A stretch of 33,175 nt of DNA from an uncultured Gammaproteobacteria bacterium (GTDB taxonomy: Bacteria > Pseudomonadota > Gammaproteobacteria > Arenicellales > UBA868): contig CAJXBY010000005.1 of the NCBI GenBank assembly GCA_913051905.1, positions 1-33,175 on the forward strand, written 5' to 3'. The translations under genes and the position numbers were made by a program. Below the pieces are notes generated by a model. That model had not been told where the DNA came from. It saw nothing but the letters and a program-made list of their open reading frames with translations, and made no database searches. Within the stretch, counting starts at the first letter, position 1; each line of letters begins with the position of its first letter. Below, piece by piece: positions 1-9,480 of the stretch.

Positions 1-2
1 TG

Positions 3-1421
3 CTGCTCGGCACTGTCTGCGTTGCGATGTTCCTTGGCCTGCCTGTAGCTTTTGCCTTTTTTGCAGCCAACGTGCTTGGGACGCTGCTCTTCATCAACGG
101 CGACATTGGTTTGGTGCTGATGCCGTTGGAGTTTCACAACGCGATCAAGTTTACTCTGGCCCCGATTGCCCTGTTTCTGTTGATGGGTGAGATACTCCTA
201 CAGAGCGGTGTGGCCTTCAAAGCGATCGGCGCAATAGACCGGCTTATCGCGCGGGTGCCGGGGCGCCTCGCCGTTGTCTCTATTGCCGGCGGAACGGTGT
301 TCTCCTCACTGTCAGGTTCGACGATTGCTAATACCGCAATTCTGGGTTCGGTCCTGCTGCCGGATATGATGAAACGGGGTTACCAGCCGGCCATGGCGAT
401 GGGACCGATCATGGCGGTGGGCGGTATCGCCATGCTCATACCGCCGTCAGCGCTGGCTGTTCTGCTGGCAAGCCTGGCCGAGCAGTCGGTCGCTCAGTTG
501 CTGGTTGCCGGAATTGTGCCCGGGATACTGATGGCCGTACTGTTTTTTGGCTACGTCATCGGCCGCTGCGCGATCAATCCTGCACTCGCGCCGGCCTACC
601 AAACCGAGACCGATATCTTCGATCGGGCAGTGACCGTCTCACTGAACTTTGGGGACCGCGCGGGGCCGACCTGGGCCTATAACGGGCGCTACCGCCGGTT
701 GATTAACCGGGTCCTACCGTCGGTGCTCTACGTATTGCCATTGTTTGTGATTTTCGTGGTCGTTGTCGGGAGCATTTTCTTTAAAGTGGCCTCACCGACG
801 GAGGCGGCTGCACTGGGCTGCTTGGCGTCGCTTGGTGTCTGCTATGTCTTTCGTGTGTTCAGAAGCACCATACGGGTGTCAGGTATAGAAGGCGCTGATT
901 TTGACCGGCGGGCCATCGCAAAAGCACTGCTCGAAACAGCCAAGATCAACACGATGATCCTCTTCATCATCGCAGGCTCGCTGGTTTTCAGTCAGGCGCT
1001 GTCAAATTCCGGCGCTACAGATGGGCTATTGCGTTTCATTGGAGCAATGGAGCTGACGCCCTTGACCGTTGTGATCATGATGATGCTGGTGCTGTTGTTT
1101 CTGGGTGCATTCATGGATCAGGTCAGCATGTTGCTCCTGACTTTGCCGTTTTTCCTGTTGAGCTCGCAGTCCCTGCAGATCGTTTTCAACATCGACGTGA
1201 TCTGGCTGATGGTTCTGATGCTGATCACCATGGAGATCAGCCTGCTGACGCCACCGTTCGGCCTGCTGCTCTATGTCATGAAAGGCGTTGCACCGTTCGA
1301 TGTGACGCTCGGGCAGGTTGTCAGGGCCGCGCTACCATTTATCCTGATCGAGCTCATTGTTCTTGTTCTGCTGATCTTTGTTCCGGAGGTCGCAACCTGG
1401 CTGCCCAGGCTGCTTGAGTAG
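3..1421 (+). CDS. dctM: TRAP transporter large permease (DctM-type), 5' end cut by window
   Basis: Large membrane subunit of a tripartite ATP-independent periplasmic carrier, which uses the ion gradient to import organic acids delivered by a periplasmic binding protein. The frame is open from the first bases of the window (LLGTVCVA precedes the first Met at 27), so the true start lies upstream and Met27 falls inside the first membrane helix. About a dozen hydrophobic helices are visible. Family hallmarks are the GSTIANTAILGSVLLPDM stretch, the proline-bearing IPPS segment and SPTEAAA in the second half. The hydrophilic part around nt 595-715 is the usual cytoplasmic loop. The small permease and binding protein are expected upstream, outside the window. 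The gene converges on the next one. The substrate cannot be read from the sequence; aromatic or dicarboxylic acids are plausible given the neighbours. Confidence 0.93.
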   Translation: MLGTVCVAMFLGLPVAFAFFAANVLGTLLFINGDIGLVLMPLEFHNAIKFTLAPIALFLLMGEILLQSGVAFKAIGAIDRLIARVPGRLAVVSIAGGTVFSSLSGSTIANTAILGSVLLPDMMKRGYQPAMAMGPIMAVGGIAMLIPPSALAVLLASLAEQSVAQLLVAGIVPGILMAVLFFGYVIGRCAINPALAPAYQTETDIFDRAVTVSLNFGDRAGPTWAYNGRYRRLINRVLPSVLYVLPLFVIFVVVVGSIFFKVASPTEAAALGCLASLGVCYVFRVFRSTIRVSGIEGADFDRRAIAKALLETAKINTMILFIIAGSLVFSQALSNSGATDGLLRFIGAMELTPLTVVIMMMLVLLFLGAFMDQVSMLLLTLPFFLLSSQSLQIVFNIDVIWLMVLMLITMEISLLTPPFGLLLYVMKGVAPFDVTLGQVVRAALPFILIELIVLVLLIFVPEVATWLPRLLE

Positions 1422-1450
1422 GGCAGCAGGCCGTCGGGGTGACTATTTTC

Positions 1451-1476
1451 CGGATCCGTTTCGGGGATAGGATCCG
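1451..1476. terminator. Hairpin between convergent genes (weak terminator candidate)
   Basis: A perfect 7-bp inverted repeat, CGGATCC (1451-1457) and GGATCCG (1470-1476), with a 12-base loop lies in the 69-base gap between the stops of the TRAP permease and the convergent SDR. Its position suits a bidirectional terminator. No T-run follows on either strand, so intrinsic termination is doubtful and the palindrome may be fortuitous. Confidence 0.25.
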
Positions 1477-1490
1477 TGGTGTCTCGCCTG

Positions 1491-2249
1491 TCAGCAGGTC
1501 CGGCCGCAGTCCACCGCCAGGGTCTGTCCGGTAATGGCCGGGCTGCAGGCAAGAAACAGCATCGTCTGGGCGATCTCTTCGGGTTCGACCATGCGTTTGA
1601 GCAGGCAGTTCTCAATAGTCTGGTTTTTTCTCGAATCTGGCCAGGGTTCGGTCCATGGTGTACGCACCAGACCCGGAGCGACCGCATTGACCCGCACATC
1701 CGGTGCCAGGGCATGGGCCAGGGACCGGGTCAGGTTGATCAACGCGCCCTTGCTCGCCCCGTAGGCAATGCTGCTACCGGGGATGCCAAGGCCCGCTACC
1801 GATGCAGTACTGACGATCGCTCCCTCGCTGGCCTTGAGATACTCTGCCGCAGCCCGAGCGCAGCGAAACGCGCCGATCAGGTTGGTCTGCAGAATTTTCG
1901 ACCAGAAGTCTTCGGTCATGGCGTCAAGGTTATCGTAGGCAATCGGCTCACGGGTATTAGAAGTGCCGGCGTTGTTGATGAGCACATCCAGCCGGCCGAG
2001 TTGTTCGGCTGCCTGCTGTACCATGGCCTCGCCCTGGGCGGGATCTGAGACATCGCCGGGAGCCGCGATCACTTCTAGGCCGTTGCCGGTGAGCCGTTCG
2101 ATCACCTCGCCCGCGGCGGGGTCATCGGAAAGATGATTGACGGCAACCGACGCGCCGTTAGAAGCGAAGAGTTCAGCTGCCGCGAGCCCGATTCCTGAGA
2201 CGCCTCCGGTGACGAGAACCGCTTTCCCTTTGAGATCTGCCGAAATCAT
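1491..2249 (-). CDS. SDR family NAD(P)-dependent oxidoreductase
   Basis: Classical short-chain dehydrogenase/reductase of 252 residues, the normal length for the family. The Rossmann cofactor motif TGGVSGIG is at residues 14-21. LINNAG, the catalytic YGASK (Tyr-x3-Lys) and a C-terminal GQTLAVDCG are also present, as in 3-oxoacyl-ACP reductase-like enzymes. The ATG at 2249 is preceded by GGAG about ten bases away, which supports this start. It follows the OYE-like gene on the same strand after 106 bases, so the two probably form one transcript running away from the aryl-CoA operon. Likely role: oxidising or reducing a hydroxyl/keto group on a ring intermediate or acyl-CoA. Substrate unknown. 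Confidence 0.9.
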   Translation of the reverse strand: MISADLKGKAVLVTGGVSGIGLAAAELFASNGASVAVNHLSDDPAAGEVIERLTGNGLEVIAAPGDVSDPAQGEAMVQQAAEQLGRLDVLINNAGTSNTREPIAYDNLDAMTEDFWSKILQTNLIGAFRCARAAAEYLKASEGAIVSTASVAGLGIPGSSIAYGASKGALINLTRSLAHALAPDVRVNAVAPGLVRTPWTEPWPDSRKNQTIENCLLKRMVEPEEIAQTMLFLACSPAITGQTLAVDCGRTC

Positions 2250-2355
2250 GCATTGTGCTCCTTAGATCATTGCGATAGACAAGTATAGCGGGGCGTCCTC
2301 TTCATGCCTCAAGTTCGCCTGCGGACTCAGTCTCCATCTAAGGCCTGACCTGGAT

Positions 2356-3798
2356 TCAATCAGGTGCAACCAGCCGCCGTTTGTTGTCTCGGGAACGGGC
2401 GATACCGGGTTCGTCCAGACCGGTCCGGTCCCACAGCTGGCAGGTGACCTGTTTGTGCTTGCGGTCAAGTCCTTCACAGTAGTTGGTGTATTCACACACC
2501 CTGACCGTGCTGCCCCGTCCCGCTCTGACCTTGTTGAACCAATCGGGGTCAGCCAGAGACTGCCGTGCCATGCCGATCACATCTGCGTGTCCGGAGCCGA
2601 GTAACGCCTCGGCCTGCTTGAATCCGTGTATGCCGCCGGTGACCACCAGCGGGGTCTCAAGACCGCTATCCCGAATCGCCTTGCGTACCTCGGCTGCGGG
2701 TTGAACGTTGCGGCCAAACGGCCCGAACTCATCCGAGATATAACCTGGAATACATTCGTATCCGCTGGGGCCGGTATAGGGGTATGCCGCTTCACCGACG
2801 CGGGGTTGCCGGGCATCGTCAAACTTCCCTCCGCGGGAGACCGAAATGAAGTCCATGCCGGCGGCGGCGAATTCCTGACCAAAAACCATGCTGTCGGCCA
2901 CTGTCGACCCGGCGTTAATGCAGTCCTCGGTGAGGTAGCGACAGCCGACCACAAAATCTGTACCCACTGCCTGGCGGACAGCCTTGTAGACTTTGAGCGG
3001 CAGTCGCAGACGCTGTTGCCGGTGACCGCCGTAGCCGTCTTCGCGGGTATTGGTGGCAGAAAGGAATGACGCCATGGTGTAAGCGTGGGCGTAATGAAGT
3101 TCAATGCCGTCGAAGCCTGCCTGCTGTACGCGTACCGCCGCTTGTGAGAACAATTCGGGAAGTACTTCTGGCAGTTCAGCAATCTGTGGCAGGTGGGTGT
3201 CCGTAACCCGTTCCCGGTATCCCATTCTCAGTGACTCGAGTTCCCGGGGGGCGAGTATCGAGCCGAGTTCGTCCGCCGGCAGTCTGGCCAGAGTGTCACG
3301 TACTTCCTGTTCGGTCCAATTCCCCGCCTTTAGCGCGTCGCGGTGCCGGTCAGTAATCTGCAGATAGCGTTGAAAGAACTTTTCCGGGTCTGGTCGCCGG
3401 CGAACGGGCAGAAAGTCGATCAACTGCATGAAGAGGCGGGTCCGACCGCCGCTGGCACCGCGGACCGTCGTCACCAGTTCTTTGAGCCCTGGAATAAAAC
3501 GGTCGTGACTGACTCGCAACAGCGGGCCGGAGGCAATGTCCCGGATTCCAGTCGCTTCCACCACAAGTGCCGCGGGACAGCCGCGCGCAAAACGCGCGTA
3601 CCAGTCCAGGTTGTCGGGTGTGACGAAGCCGCTTTCGGTCGCTCGCCAGGGCACCATGGCGGGCACCCAGGTCCTGGATTCCAGTTGCAGCGCTTGGTGG
3701 GAGAGCGGTGAAAACAGCATTGACCGTGCAGCCTCGACGGTCGAGGGCCAGGCGCCGGGTTCGGCCTTGTAACGGATACGTTGAAGCGGTTTCCACAT
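2356..3798 (-). CDS. NADH:flavin oxidoreductase, old yellow enzyme family (stand-alone)
   Basis: FMN-dependent TIM-barrel ene-reductase-like protein of 480 residues. The barrel starts near residue 27 with LFSPLSHQALQLESRTWVPAM. The active-site strand reads ELHYAHAYTMASFLSATNT followed by YGG, corresponding to the usual HxxHGYLxxxFLSPxxNxR...YGG with changes. The phosphate-binding end is VVTGGI...GHADVIGMARQSLADP. Three Cys in the last 60 residues are spaced C-x5-C-x11-C; this is not the Fe-S pattern of 2,4-dienoyl-CoA reductases. No strong ribosome site precedes the ATG at 3798. An in-frame ATG at 3720 would remove a 26-residue N-terminal extension and is the alternative start. The gene is divergent from the two-domain monooxygenase gene, whose C-terminal half is also OYE-like. 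Probable role: hydride transfer to a conjugated enone or ring intermediate. Confidence 0.88.
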   Translation of the reverse strand: MWKPLQRIRYKAEPGAWPSTVEAARSMLFSPLSHQALQLESRTWVPAMVPWRATESGFVTPDNLDWYARFARGCPAALVVEATGIRDIASGPLLRVSHDRFIPGLKELVTTVRGASGGRTRLFMQLIDFLPVRRRPDPEKFFQRYLQITDRHRDALKAGNWTEQEVRDTLARLPADELGSILAPRELESLRMGYRERVTDTHLPQIAELPEVLPELFSQAAVRVQQAGFDGIELHYAHAYTMASFLSATNTREDGYGGHRQQRLRLPLKVYKAVRQAVGTDFVVGCRYLTEDCINAGSTVADSMVFGQEFAAAGMDFISVSRGGKFDDARQPRVGEAAYPYTGPSGYECIPGYISDEFGPFGRNVQPAAEVRKAIRDSGLETPLVVTGGIHGFKQAEALLGSGHADVIGMARQSLADPDWFNKVRAGRGSTVRVCEYTNYCEGLDRKHKQVTCQLWDRTGLDEPGIARSRDNKRRLVAPD

Positions 3799-3831
3799 GG
3801 TCAGGGGATCGGCTGGATGGCCTAATACGCA

Positions 3832-3859
3832 TTTACTATATACACAAAATGTTTATAAT
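3832..3859 (+). promoter_or_regulatory. Candidate sigma-70 promoter of the aryl-CoA operon
   Basis: In the 105-base divergent gap, which is much more AT-rich than its surroundings, TTTACT (3832-3837, four of six matches to TTGACA) and a perfect TATAAT (3854-3859) are separated by 16 bases. Initiation would be expected near 3866, giving a leader of roughly 38 bases before the ATG at 3904. The opposite strand should carry the promoter of the OYE-SDR pair; a TATAGT is present there (around 3835-3840) without a good -35. Confidence 0.6.
3839..3857. promoter_or_regulatory. Operator-like dyad overlapping the -10 box
   Basis: TATACAC (3839-3845) and GTTTATA (3851-3857) form an inverted repeat matching at six of seven positions around a 5-base AT spacer. 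It fills the promoter spacer and overlaps the TATAAT box, so a bound dimer would block RNA polymerase. Size and symmetry suit a MarR-family dimer, and a MarR gene lies in the same operon (6994-7509). The assignment to that regulator is inference. Confidence 0.4.
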
Positions 3860-3903
3860 TAAAGTATCTATGTAGTCTCATCTTCGGTGAAATCAGGATT
3901 CTG

Positions 3904-6210
3904 ATGAATTCTCCGCTCAACGTGGTCTGCCTAGGTGGAGGACCGGCCGGTCTATATTTCGCCCTGCTGATGAAAAAGGGTGATCCCAGGCGGCAGGTGG
4001 GCGTCTACGAGCGCAATGCGGCCAACGACACCTTTGGTTGGGGGGTCGTGTTTTCCGATCAGACACTGGAGCACTTCAGCGAAGCGGACCCCAGGTCCGG
4101 ACAGGCCATTCTCCGTTCGTTCGCGCACTGGGATGACATCGACGTCTGTTTCAGGCGCCGAACGATCCGCTCCAGCGGCCATGGGTTCTGTGGCATTTCA
4201 AGGCTTCGCCTGCTCCAGATTCTGCAGAACCGGTGTCTTGAGCTCGGTGTTGAACTGAATATGGAACACGAGATTCGTACGGTCACGGATTTTCCGGATG
4301 CCGATCTCATCGTCGCGGCGGACGGTGTGAACAGCAGCGTACGCGACACTTTTTCAAGTCATTTCAGACCGCACATCGATGAACGGAACAACCGTTTCAT
4401 CTGGCTTGGCACGCCGCGCCTCTTCCCGGCGTTTACATTCATATTTGTCGAGACCCAGTGGGGCTGGTTCCAGGCACACGCTTACCGGTTTGACGACCGC
4501 ACCTCGACCTTCATTGTTGAGACAACTGACGAGGCCTGGCGCGGGGCGGGTCTGGACCGGATGAGTGAAACCGACGGCCTCGACTTTATTCAAACCCTTT
4601 TTGCCGACTCGCTGCAGGGCCAGCCTCTGATGTCCAATGCAGCACATCTGCAGGGTACGGACGCCTGGATCAGGTTCAGGCGTGTGTCGAATCAGACCTG
4701 GGTCAAGGACAATATTGTTCTCATGGGTGATGCGGCCCACACGGCCCACTTCTCCATTGGCTCCGGCACTAAGCTAGCCATGGAGGACGCCATTTCGTTG
4801 AGCCGGCTGTTCACCGAATCGCACGGCGAGTCGATCACTGGGATTCTCGGCCGATACGAGGCCGAGAGAAAGATCGAAGTGCTGAAGATACAATCCTCCG
4901 CGCGTAACTCGACCGAGTGGTTTGAAAATGTTGAGCGCTATTCCAGGCTGGCGCCTGAACAGTTTGCCTATTCGTTGCTGACCCGCAGCCAGCGGGTCAG
5001 TCATGAAGGCCTGCGTAGTCGCGACCGCGCGTATCTTGATTCCGTCGAAAGATGGTTTGCCACAGGTGCCGGCTGTAGTGAGACGTCAGTGCCAACCCCG
5101 CCCATGTTTACGCCCTTCAAGCTTCGAGGCATGACACTGGCAAACCGCATCGTGGTGTCGCCGATGGCCATGTACTCGGCAGAGGACGGTCTGCCGGGTG
5201 ACTTTCACTTGGTGCATCTTGGGACACGGGCACTGGGCGGTGCGGGCCTGGTTTTCACCGAGATGGTGGTCGTTTCGGCCGAAGGGCGGATTACCCCCGG
5301 TTGTGCGGGTCTCTGGACAGATTCTCAGGCCGCGGCCTGGCAAAGGGTGGTGGGCTTTGTACACCAGAACTCGGAGGCGAGAATCTGTCTGCAACTCGGT
5401 CACTCAGGGCCTAAGGGCTCGACACGTAAAGGCTGGGAAGGCATGGACGTTCCGCTGGAGGAGGGCAACTGGCCGCTGGTGGCGGCATCAAGCATACGCT
5501 GGTCGGCTGCCAGCCAGGTACCGCGTGCCATGACCCGGGACGACATGGTTGAAATCGTGGCACAGTTTCGGGCCGCCGCCGAACGCGCTGCCGGGGCTGG
5601 TTTTGATATGCTGGAGATTCACGCGGCCCACGGTTACCTGCTTTCAAGCTTCATCTCGCCACTCACCAACCAGCGTTCGGACACGTACGGCGGGTCGCTC
5701 GGGAACCGCCTGCGGTTTCCCCTCGAGGTATTCCGGGCTGTCCGGCAGGTGTGGCCCGCAGACCGGCCCATGTCTGTGCGGATCTCGGCAACCGATTGGC
5801 GCAGTGGCGGGTTGACGCCGCAGGAGAGTGTTGAAGTCGCCCGGGCGTTTATCGCCGAAGGCTGCGATTTACTGGACGTGTCGACCGGGCAGACCACCGA
5901 GATGGCTGATCCGGTATACGGGCGAATGTACCAGACCCCTTTCGCCGACCGGATCCGTAATGAAACAGGTATCCCGACCATGGCTGTGGGGAATATATTC
6001 GAGGCGGACCATGCCAATTCTATTCTGGTGGCCGGCCGGGCTGACCTGGTTGCGTTGGCCCGACCTCACCTGGCAGAGCCATTCTGGACGCTGCGGGCTG
6101 CGGCTGAACTGAACTACGATGCGCAGACCTGGCCGGTGCAGTATCACAGCGGGCGGGATCAGCAGCGGCGTAACCTGGATCGTGCCGGATTGCTGCTGAG
6201 ACAGATCTAA
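3904..6210 (+). CDS. Two-domain aryl-CoA FAD monooxygenase / OYE-type reductase (2-aminobenzoyl-CoA monooxygenase/reductase or salicylyl-CoA 5-hydroxylase type)
   Basis: Natural fusion of 768 residues. The N-terminal half is a group A flavoprotein monooxygenase: the FAD-binding GGGPAG is at residues 11-16 and the second FAD motif GDAAHTAHF at about 275-283. The C-terminal half, from about residue 401 ([21 protein letters not shown]), is an FMN old-yellow-enzyme barrel with [28 protein letters not shown] and a C-terminal [10 protein letters not shown]. This architecture and length match 2-aminobenzoyl-CoA monooxygenase/reductase. That enzyme hydroxylates the CoA-activated ring at C5 and then reduces it, giving a non-aromatic cyclohexene-carboxyl-CoA. 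Single-domain salicylyl-CoA 5-hydroxylases correspond to the first half only. It is the first gene of the operon after the AT-rich promoter, with TCAGGA upstream of the ATG. The linked CoA ligase, SDR, crotonase, acyl-CoA dehydrogenase and Rid protein support the aryl-CoA role. Whether the ring carries an amino or hydroxyl group is not decided by sequence. Confidence 0.92.
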   Translation: MNSPLNVVCLGGGPAGLYFALLMKKGDPRRQVGVYERNAANDTFGWGVVFSDQTLEHFSEADPRSGQAILRSFAHWDDIDVCFRRRTIRSSGHGFCGISRLRLLQILQNRCLELGVELNMEHEIRTVTDFPDADLIVAADGVNSSVRDTFSSHFRPHIDERNNRFIWLGTPRLFPAFTFIFVETQWGWFQAHAYRFDDRTSTFIVETTDEAWRGAGLDRMSETDGLDFIQTLFADSLQGQPLMSNAAHLQGTDAWIRFRRVSNQTWVKDNIVLMGDAAHTAHFSIGSGTKLAMEDAISLSRLFTESHGESITGILGRYEAERKIEVLKIQSSARNSTEWFENVERYSRLAPEQFAYSLLTRSQRVSHEGLRSRDRAYLDSVERWFATGAGCSETSVPTPPMFTPFKLRGMTLANRIVVSPMAMYSAEDGLPGDFHLVHLGTRALGGAGLVFTEMVVVSAEGRITPGCAGLWTDSQAAAWQRVVGFVHQNSEARICLQLGHSGPKGSTRKGWEGMDVPLEEGNWPLVAASSIRWSAASQVPRAMTRDDMVEIVAQFRAAAERAAGAGFDMLEIHAAHGYLLSSFISPLTNQRSDTYGGSLGNRLRFPLEVFRAVRQVWPADRPMSVRISATDWRSGGLTPQESVEVARAFIAEGCDLLDVSTGQTTEMADPVYGRMYQTPFADRIRNETGIPTMAVGNIFEADHANSILVAGRADLVALARPHLAEPFWTLRAAAELNYDAQTWPVQYHSGRDQQRRNLDRAGLLLRQI

Positions 6211-6220
6211 GGAGGGCAGC

Positions 6221-6997
6221 ATGGCGAAAAGTGGACTTGAGAATCGGCATGCCCTTGTGACCGGGGCGGGCAGCGGCATCGGCAGCGCTATTGCCAGGGC
6301 GCTGTCCCGGGCTGGTGCACGGACCTCCCTGCTCGGGCGCAGCCGGTACAGCCTGGAGAACCTGGCTGGCGACCTGGGGCAGCCACCCCAGATCGCGGTG
6401 GCGGATATCACCGACCGGTCTGTACTCCGTGAGACCGTCCACCAGCTGGTGGATCAGTACGGCCCCATCGAGGTACTCATCAACAATGCCGGTGGTGCGC
6501 TGAGCAGCCCGCTCGACCGGGCCGCTGATGAAGACTGGGATCAGATGATGGCGGTTAATCTGACCGGTCTGTTCAATGTCACCCGGCTGCTTCTGCCGGC
6601 CATGAAATCCTCCGGCTACGGACGGATCGTGACCATCGCCAGTACTGCAGGGGTGAGAGGGTATCCCTACGTCACCGCCTATTGTGCTGCAAAGCACGGG
6701 GCGGTCGGCTTTACCCGTGCACTTGCGCTTGAACTCGCCGGCAGCGGGATTACGGTCAACGCGATCTGTCCGGGGTTTACGGAAACGCCTCTGCTAGAAC
6801 GCTCGATTGACCACATTGTCGCAAAGACAGGCCGCGACGCTGCCGCAGCGCGGGCAGAGCTGGCGCGGATCAACCCTCAGGGCCGTTTCGTTCAGCCCGA
6901 GGAAGTCGCCGACGCGGTCACCTGGTTGTGTTCAGCGGCTGCCGAATCGATCAGCGGCCAGGCATTGCCCATCGACGGTGGGGAGACCGCCGGGTGA
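6221..6997 (+). CDS. SDR family oxidoreductase (3-hydroxyacyl-CoA dehydrogenase-like)
   Basis: Short-chain dehydrogenase of 258 residues with TGAGSGIG at 15-22, LINNAGG, catalytic YCAAK and C-terminal SGQALPIDGG. A strong GGAGGG site at 6211-6216 fixes the ATG, ten bases after the stop of the monooxygenase/reductase gene. Its place in the operon suggests it acts on the 5-oxo/5-hydroxy cyclohexene-carboxyl-CoA made by that enzyme, or on a later 3-hydroxyacyl-CoA. The exact step is inference. Its stop overlaps the GTG start of the MarR gene (GTGA), so the two are probably translationally coupled. Confidence 0.9.
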   Translation: MAKSGLENRHALVTGAGSGIGSAIARALSRAGARTSLLGRSRYSLENLAGDLGQPPQIAVADITDRSVLRETVHQLVDQYGPIEVLINNAGGALSSPLDRAADEDWDQMMAVNLTGLFNVTRLLLPAMKSSGYGRIVTIASTAGVRGYPYVTAYCAAKHGAVGFTRALALELAGSGITVNAICPGFTETPLLERSIDHIVAKTGRDAAAARAELARINPQGRFVQPEEVADAVTWLCSAAAESISGQALPIDGGETAG

Positions 6998-7509
6998 GTA
7001 CCCGTACCGCAAAGCAGGTAACGATGGGCAGTAAGGCACACTCGGCAGGCAACGGAAAGCCGGCCCTCAGGGCCTGGTTGAGACTGTGGACTTGTGTTGG
7101 CACCGTTGAACGGGTGATCAGGACTCGATTGCACCTGGATTACGGTATGACCCTGGCCCGCTTCGATTACCTGTCACAGCTCTACCGCGCACCGACCCTT
7201 TGCCTGACCATGACTGAACTCAGCCGCCGGCTGATGGTGTCGGGCGGTAACGTGACCGGACTCACGGACAGGCTGGTCGCCGACGGGCTGGTAGAGCGGA
7301 AACAGGATCCCGCGGATCGACGGGTCCAGATCATCGCGCTGACCGGGTACGGCCAGAAACTGTTCACTGAGGTGGCCAGCGCCCACGAGTGCTGGATCCG
7401 GGAACTGTTCAGTTCACTGAACTCGGAAGAGGTCAAGGGACTCAACAGCACTCTGGGCCGGCTCAAGCACGCGCTCGACGACGAGTGGATTGAAAAACGG
7501 AGAGAATAA
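6994..7509 (+). CDS. MarR family transcriptional regulator
   Basis: Winged-helix regulator of 171 residues from GTG 6994, or 161 from the in-frame ATG at 7024. I prefer GTG because it overlaps the preceding TGA and has GGGGAG a few bases upstream, though the Lys/Arg-rich first residues look dispensable. The MarR core is clear: LTMTELSRRLMVSGGNVTGLTDRLVADGLVERKQDPADRRVQIIALT, that is, the recognition helix followed by the beta-wing with the DPADRR signature, then a C-terminal dimerisation helix. MarR relatives in aryl-CoA operons (BadR, CouR, FerR types) are commonly repressors released by the CoA thioester. By analogy this one likely controls the promoter near 3850, which carries an inverted repeat. 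Direct evidence of binding is absent. Confidence 0.9.
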   Translation: MSTRTAKQVTMGSKAHSAGNGKPALRAWLRLWTCVGTVERVIRTRLHLDYGMTLARFDYLSQLYRAPTLCLTMTELSRRLMVSGGNVTGLTDRLVADGLVERKQDPADRRVQIIALTGYGQKLFTEVASAHECWIRELFSSLNSEEVKGLNSTLGRLKHALDDEWIEKRRE

Positions 7510-7512
7510 GCT

Positions 7513-8325
7513 ATGGCCAGCATGCGGGATTACGAGGCACGGCATTTCCTGTGGGAGGTATCCGGAAAGGTCGCAACCATCACCCTGAACCGGCCCGAGC
7601 GGAAGAATCCGCTGACCTTCGACTCTTACGCAGAGTTGCGGGATGTTTTCCAAAGCCTCCATGAGGACCAGGAGGTGCGGTCTGTTGTGATCACGGGGGC
7701 AGGGGGTAACTTCTGTTCCGGCGGTGACGTCTTCGAGATCATCGAACCCCTGACCCGCAAAGACATGGCGGGCTTGCGTGAATTCACGACGATGACCGGC
7801 GCCGTGGTCAAGGCGATGCGCCATTGCCCGCAACCAGTCATCGCCGCCGTTGACGGCATCTGTGCCGGCGCCGGTGCGATTCTTGCGATGGCCTCGGATA
7901 TGCGGATCGGCACACCCAGGGCGCGGACTGCATTTCTGTTTGTCCGCGTCGGTCTGGCCGGATGCGACATGGGGGCCTGCGCCATCCTGCCGCGCATCAT
8001 CGGTCATGGCCGGGCCTCAGAGCTCCTTTACACGGGGCGTTTTATGGAAGCCGACGAGGCGGAACGCTGGGGGTTCTTCAACCGCCTGGTGGAACCCGGA
8101 CAGGTCCTAGAAGAAGCCCGAACAACGGCGAAGGTGCTGTCGGATGGACCGACCTTTGGTCATGCGGTGACCAAACGCCAGCTGCACGAAGAGTGGGACA
8201 TGTCGATTGATGACGCCATCGATGCCGAGGCGGAGGCCCAGGCGGTGTGTATGAAGACCAGAGACTTCCAGCGGGCTTTTGAGGCGTTCGCGGCCAAGCA
8301 GAGACCGGTCTTCGAAGGTAACTGA
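7513..8325 (+). CDS. Enoyl-CoA hydratase/isomerase family protein (crotonase fold)
   Basis: Crotonase-superfamily protein of 270 residues. Visible parts are [17 protein letters not shown] near the N-terminus and the two oxyanion-hole segments, [13 protein letters not shown] and [21 protein letters not shown]. These are followed by [19 protein letters not shown] where canonical hydratases carry a Glu-bearing loop, so the chemistry may be hydration, isomerisation or hydrolytic C-C cleavage. CGGAGAG immediately before the ATG supports the start, and the gap to the MarR stop is three bases. In aryl-CoA pathways with non-aromatic beta-keto ring intermediates, enzymes of this fold (BadI type) open the ring. 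That role is plausible here but not demonstrated by sequence. Confidence 0.9.
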   Translation: MASMRDYEARHFLWEVSGKVATITLNRPERKNPLTFDSYAELRDVFQSLHEDQEVRSVVITGAGGNFCSGGDVFEIIEPLTRKDMAGLREFTTMTGAVVKAMRHCPQPVIAAVDGICAGAGAILAMASDMRIGTPRARTAFLFVRVGLAGCDMGACAILPRIIGHGRASELLYTGRFMEADEAERWGFFNRLVEPGQVLEEARTTAKVLSDGPTFGHAVTKRQLHEEWDMSIDDAIDAEAEAQAVCMKTRDFQRAFEAFAAKQRPVFEGN

Positions 8326-8326
8326 C

Positions 8327-9478
8327 GTGGCAGATCAGACGTTTCTCAACTGGCCGTTCTTTGAAGCGGTTCACCGGGAACTGGCCGAGGCCATCGAGGA
8401 ATGGGCCGGGACCCGAGTCGAGCAGATCGTAGGGGCAGGGGACGACCTGGACTCGACCTGTATCAATCTGGTTCGTGCGCTGGGTGAATCCGGTCTCTGC
8501 CGGCACGCTGTGGTGAACAGCGCCGGCCACATTGATGTCCGGTCGCTGTGCCTGATCCGTGAGACCCTGGCCCGTTACTCCGGCCTTGCGGACTTTGCCT
8601 TCGCGATGCAGGGACTCGGTGCAGGCCCTGTGGGACTGTTTGGTTCCGACCTTCAGAAAGAACGGTTACTGCCCCGGGTTTCCGCCGGCGGCACGCTGCC
8701 CGCATTTGCCTTGACCGAACCCGATGCCGGGTCCGACGTCGCCGGGATCACAACCACGGCCCGCAGTAGCAGCGGGCATTTCATTATTGACGGGCGCAAG
8801 ACCTGGATCTCCAATGGTGGAATCGCGGACTTCTACATTGTGTTTGCCCGCACTGGAGAGCGGCCGGGCGCCGGCGGACTTTCAGCGTTCATCGTACCCG
8901 CAGACAGCGAGGGCCTGGTCATTGAAGAGCGGATCGACATCATGTCACCGCATCCACTGGCGACACTGCGTTTCGATTCGGTCCGTGTCGAAGCGGATCA
9001 GATGGTCGGCGAGCCGGGTGCTGGTTTCAAGGTGGCCATGGCGACGCTGGATGTTTTCCGCCCGACGGTAGGTGCGGCCGCTCTGGGGCTTGCACGGCGT
9101 GCCTTGGACGAAGCGATGGCTTTCGCGAAGCACCGCCGGATCGGTGACAGCCCGCTCAGCGATTACCAGATGACACAGGCGAGTATTGCTGAGATGGCCA
9201 CTGCGGTAGATGCTGCAGCCCTGCTGGTATACCGCGCGGCCTGGGCAAAAGACAACGGCGCACCGAGAGTTTCCCGGGAGGCATCAATGGCCAAGCTGTT
9301 CGCGACCGAGCAGGCCCAGCGGGTCATCGACCAGGCTCTGCAGCTGCACGGGGGACAGGGCGTGCGAAGCGGGCAAAAAGTGGAAGAGCTTTACCGTGAT
9401 ATCCGTTCCATGCGGGTGTATGAGGGGGCCAGTGAAGTCCAGAAGATCATTATTGCAAAACATACGCTGGGGAGTTGA
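8327..9478 (+). CDS. Acyl-CoA dehydrogenase (canonical)
   Basis: FAD-dependent acyl-CoA dehydrogenase of 383 residues from a GTG start placed one base after the crotonase stop. GAAGG lies eight bases before it. Upstream in-frame codons would only extend into the crotonase gene. Family motifs are [34 protein letters not shown], the helical C-terminal domain with LQLHGGQGV, and [11 protein letters not shown] bearing the expected catalytic Glu at residue 366. It should introduce a double bond alpha-beta to the CoA thioester in a ring-derived or ring-opened acyl-CoA and pass electrons to ETF. Fully consistent with the neighbouring crotonase and SDR as a beta-oxidation-like set. Confidence 0.92.
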   Translation: MADQTFLNWPFFEAVHRELAEAIEEWAGTRVEQIVGAGDDLDSTCINLVRALGESGLCRHAVVNSAGHIDVRSLCLIRETLARYSGLADFAFAMQGLGAGPVGLFGSDLQKERLLPRVSAGGTLPAFALTEPDAGSDVAGITTTARSSSGHFIIDGRKTWISNGGIADFYIVFARTGERPGAGGLSAFIVPADSEGLVIEERIDIMSPHPLATLRFDSVRVEADQMVGEPGAGFKVAMATLDVFRPTVGAAALGLARRALDEAMAFAKHRRIGDSPLSDYQMTQASIAEMATAVDAAALLVYRAAWAKDNGAPRVSREASMAKLFATEQAQRVIDQALQLHGGQGVRSGQKVEELYRDIRSMRVYEGASEVQKIIIAKHTLGS

Positions 9479-9480
9479 TC

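Noticed and set aside
8279..8326. ATG start for the acyl-CoA dehydrogenase inside the crotonase gene
   Set aside because: The first 16 residues are an Arg/Ser-rich shadow of the crotonase C-terminus; the GTG at 8327 has a ribosome site and the usual N-terminus.
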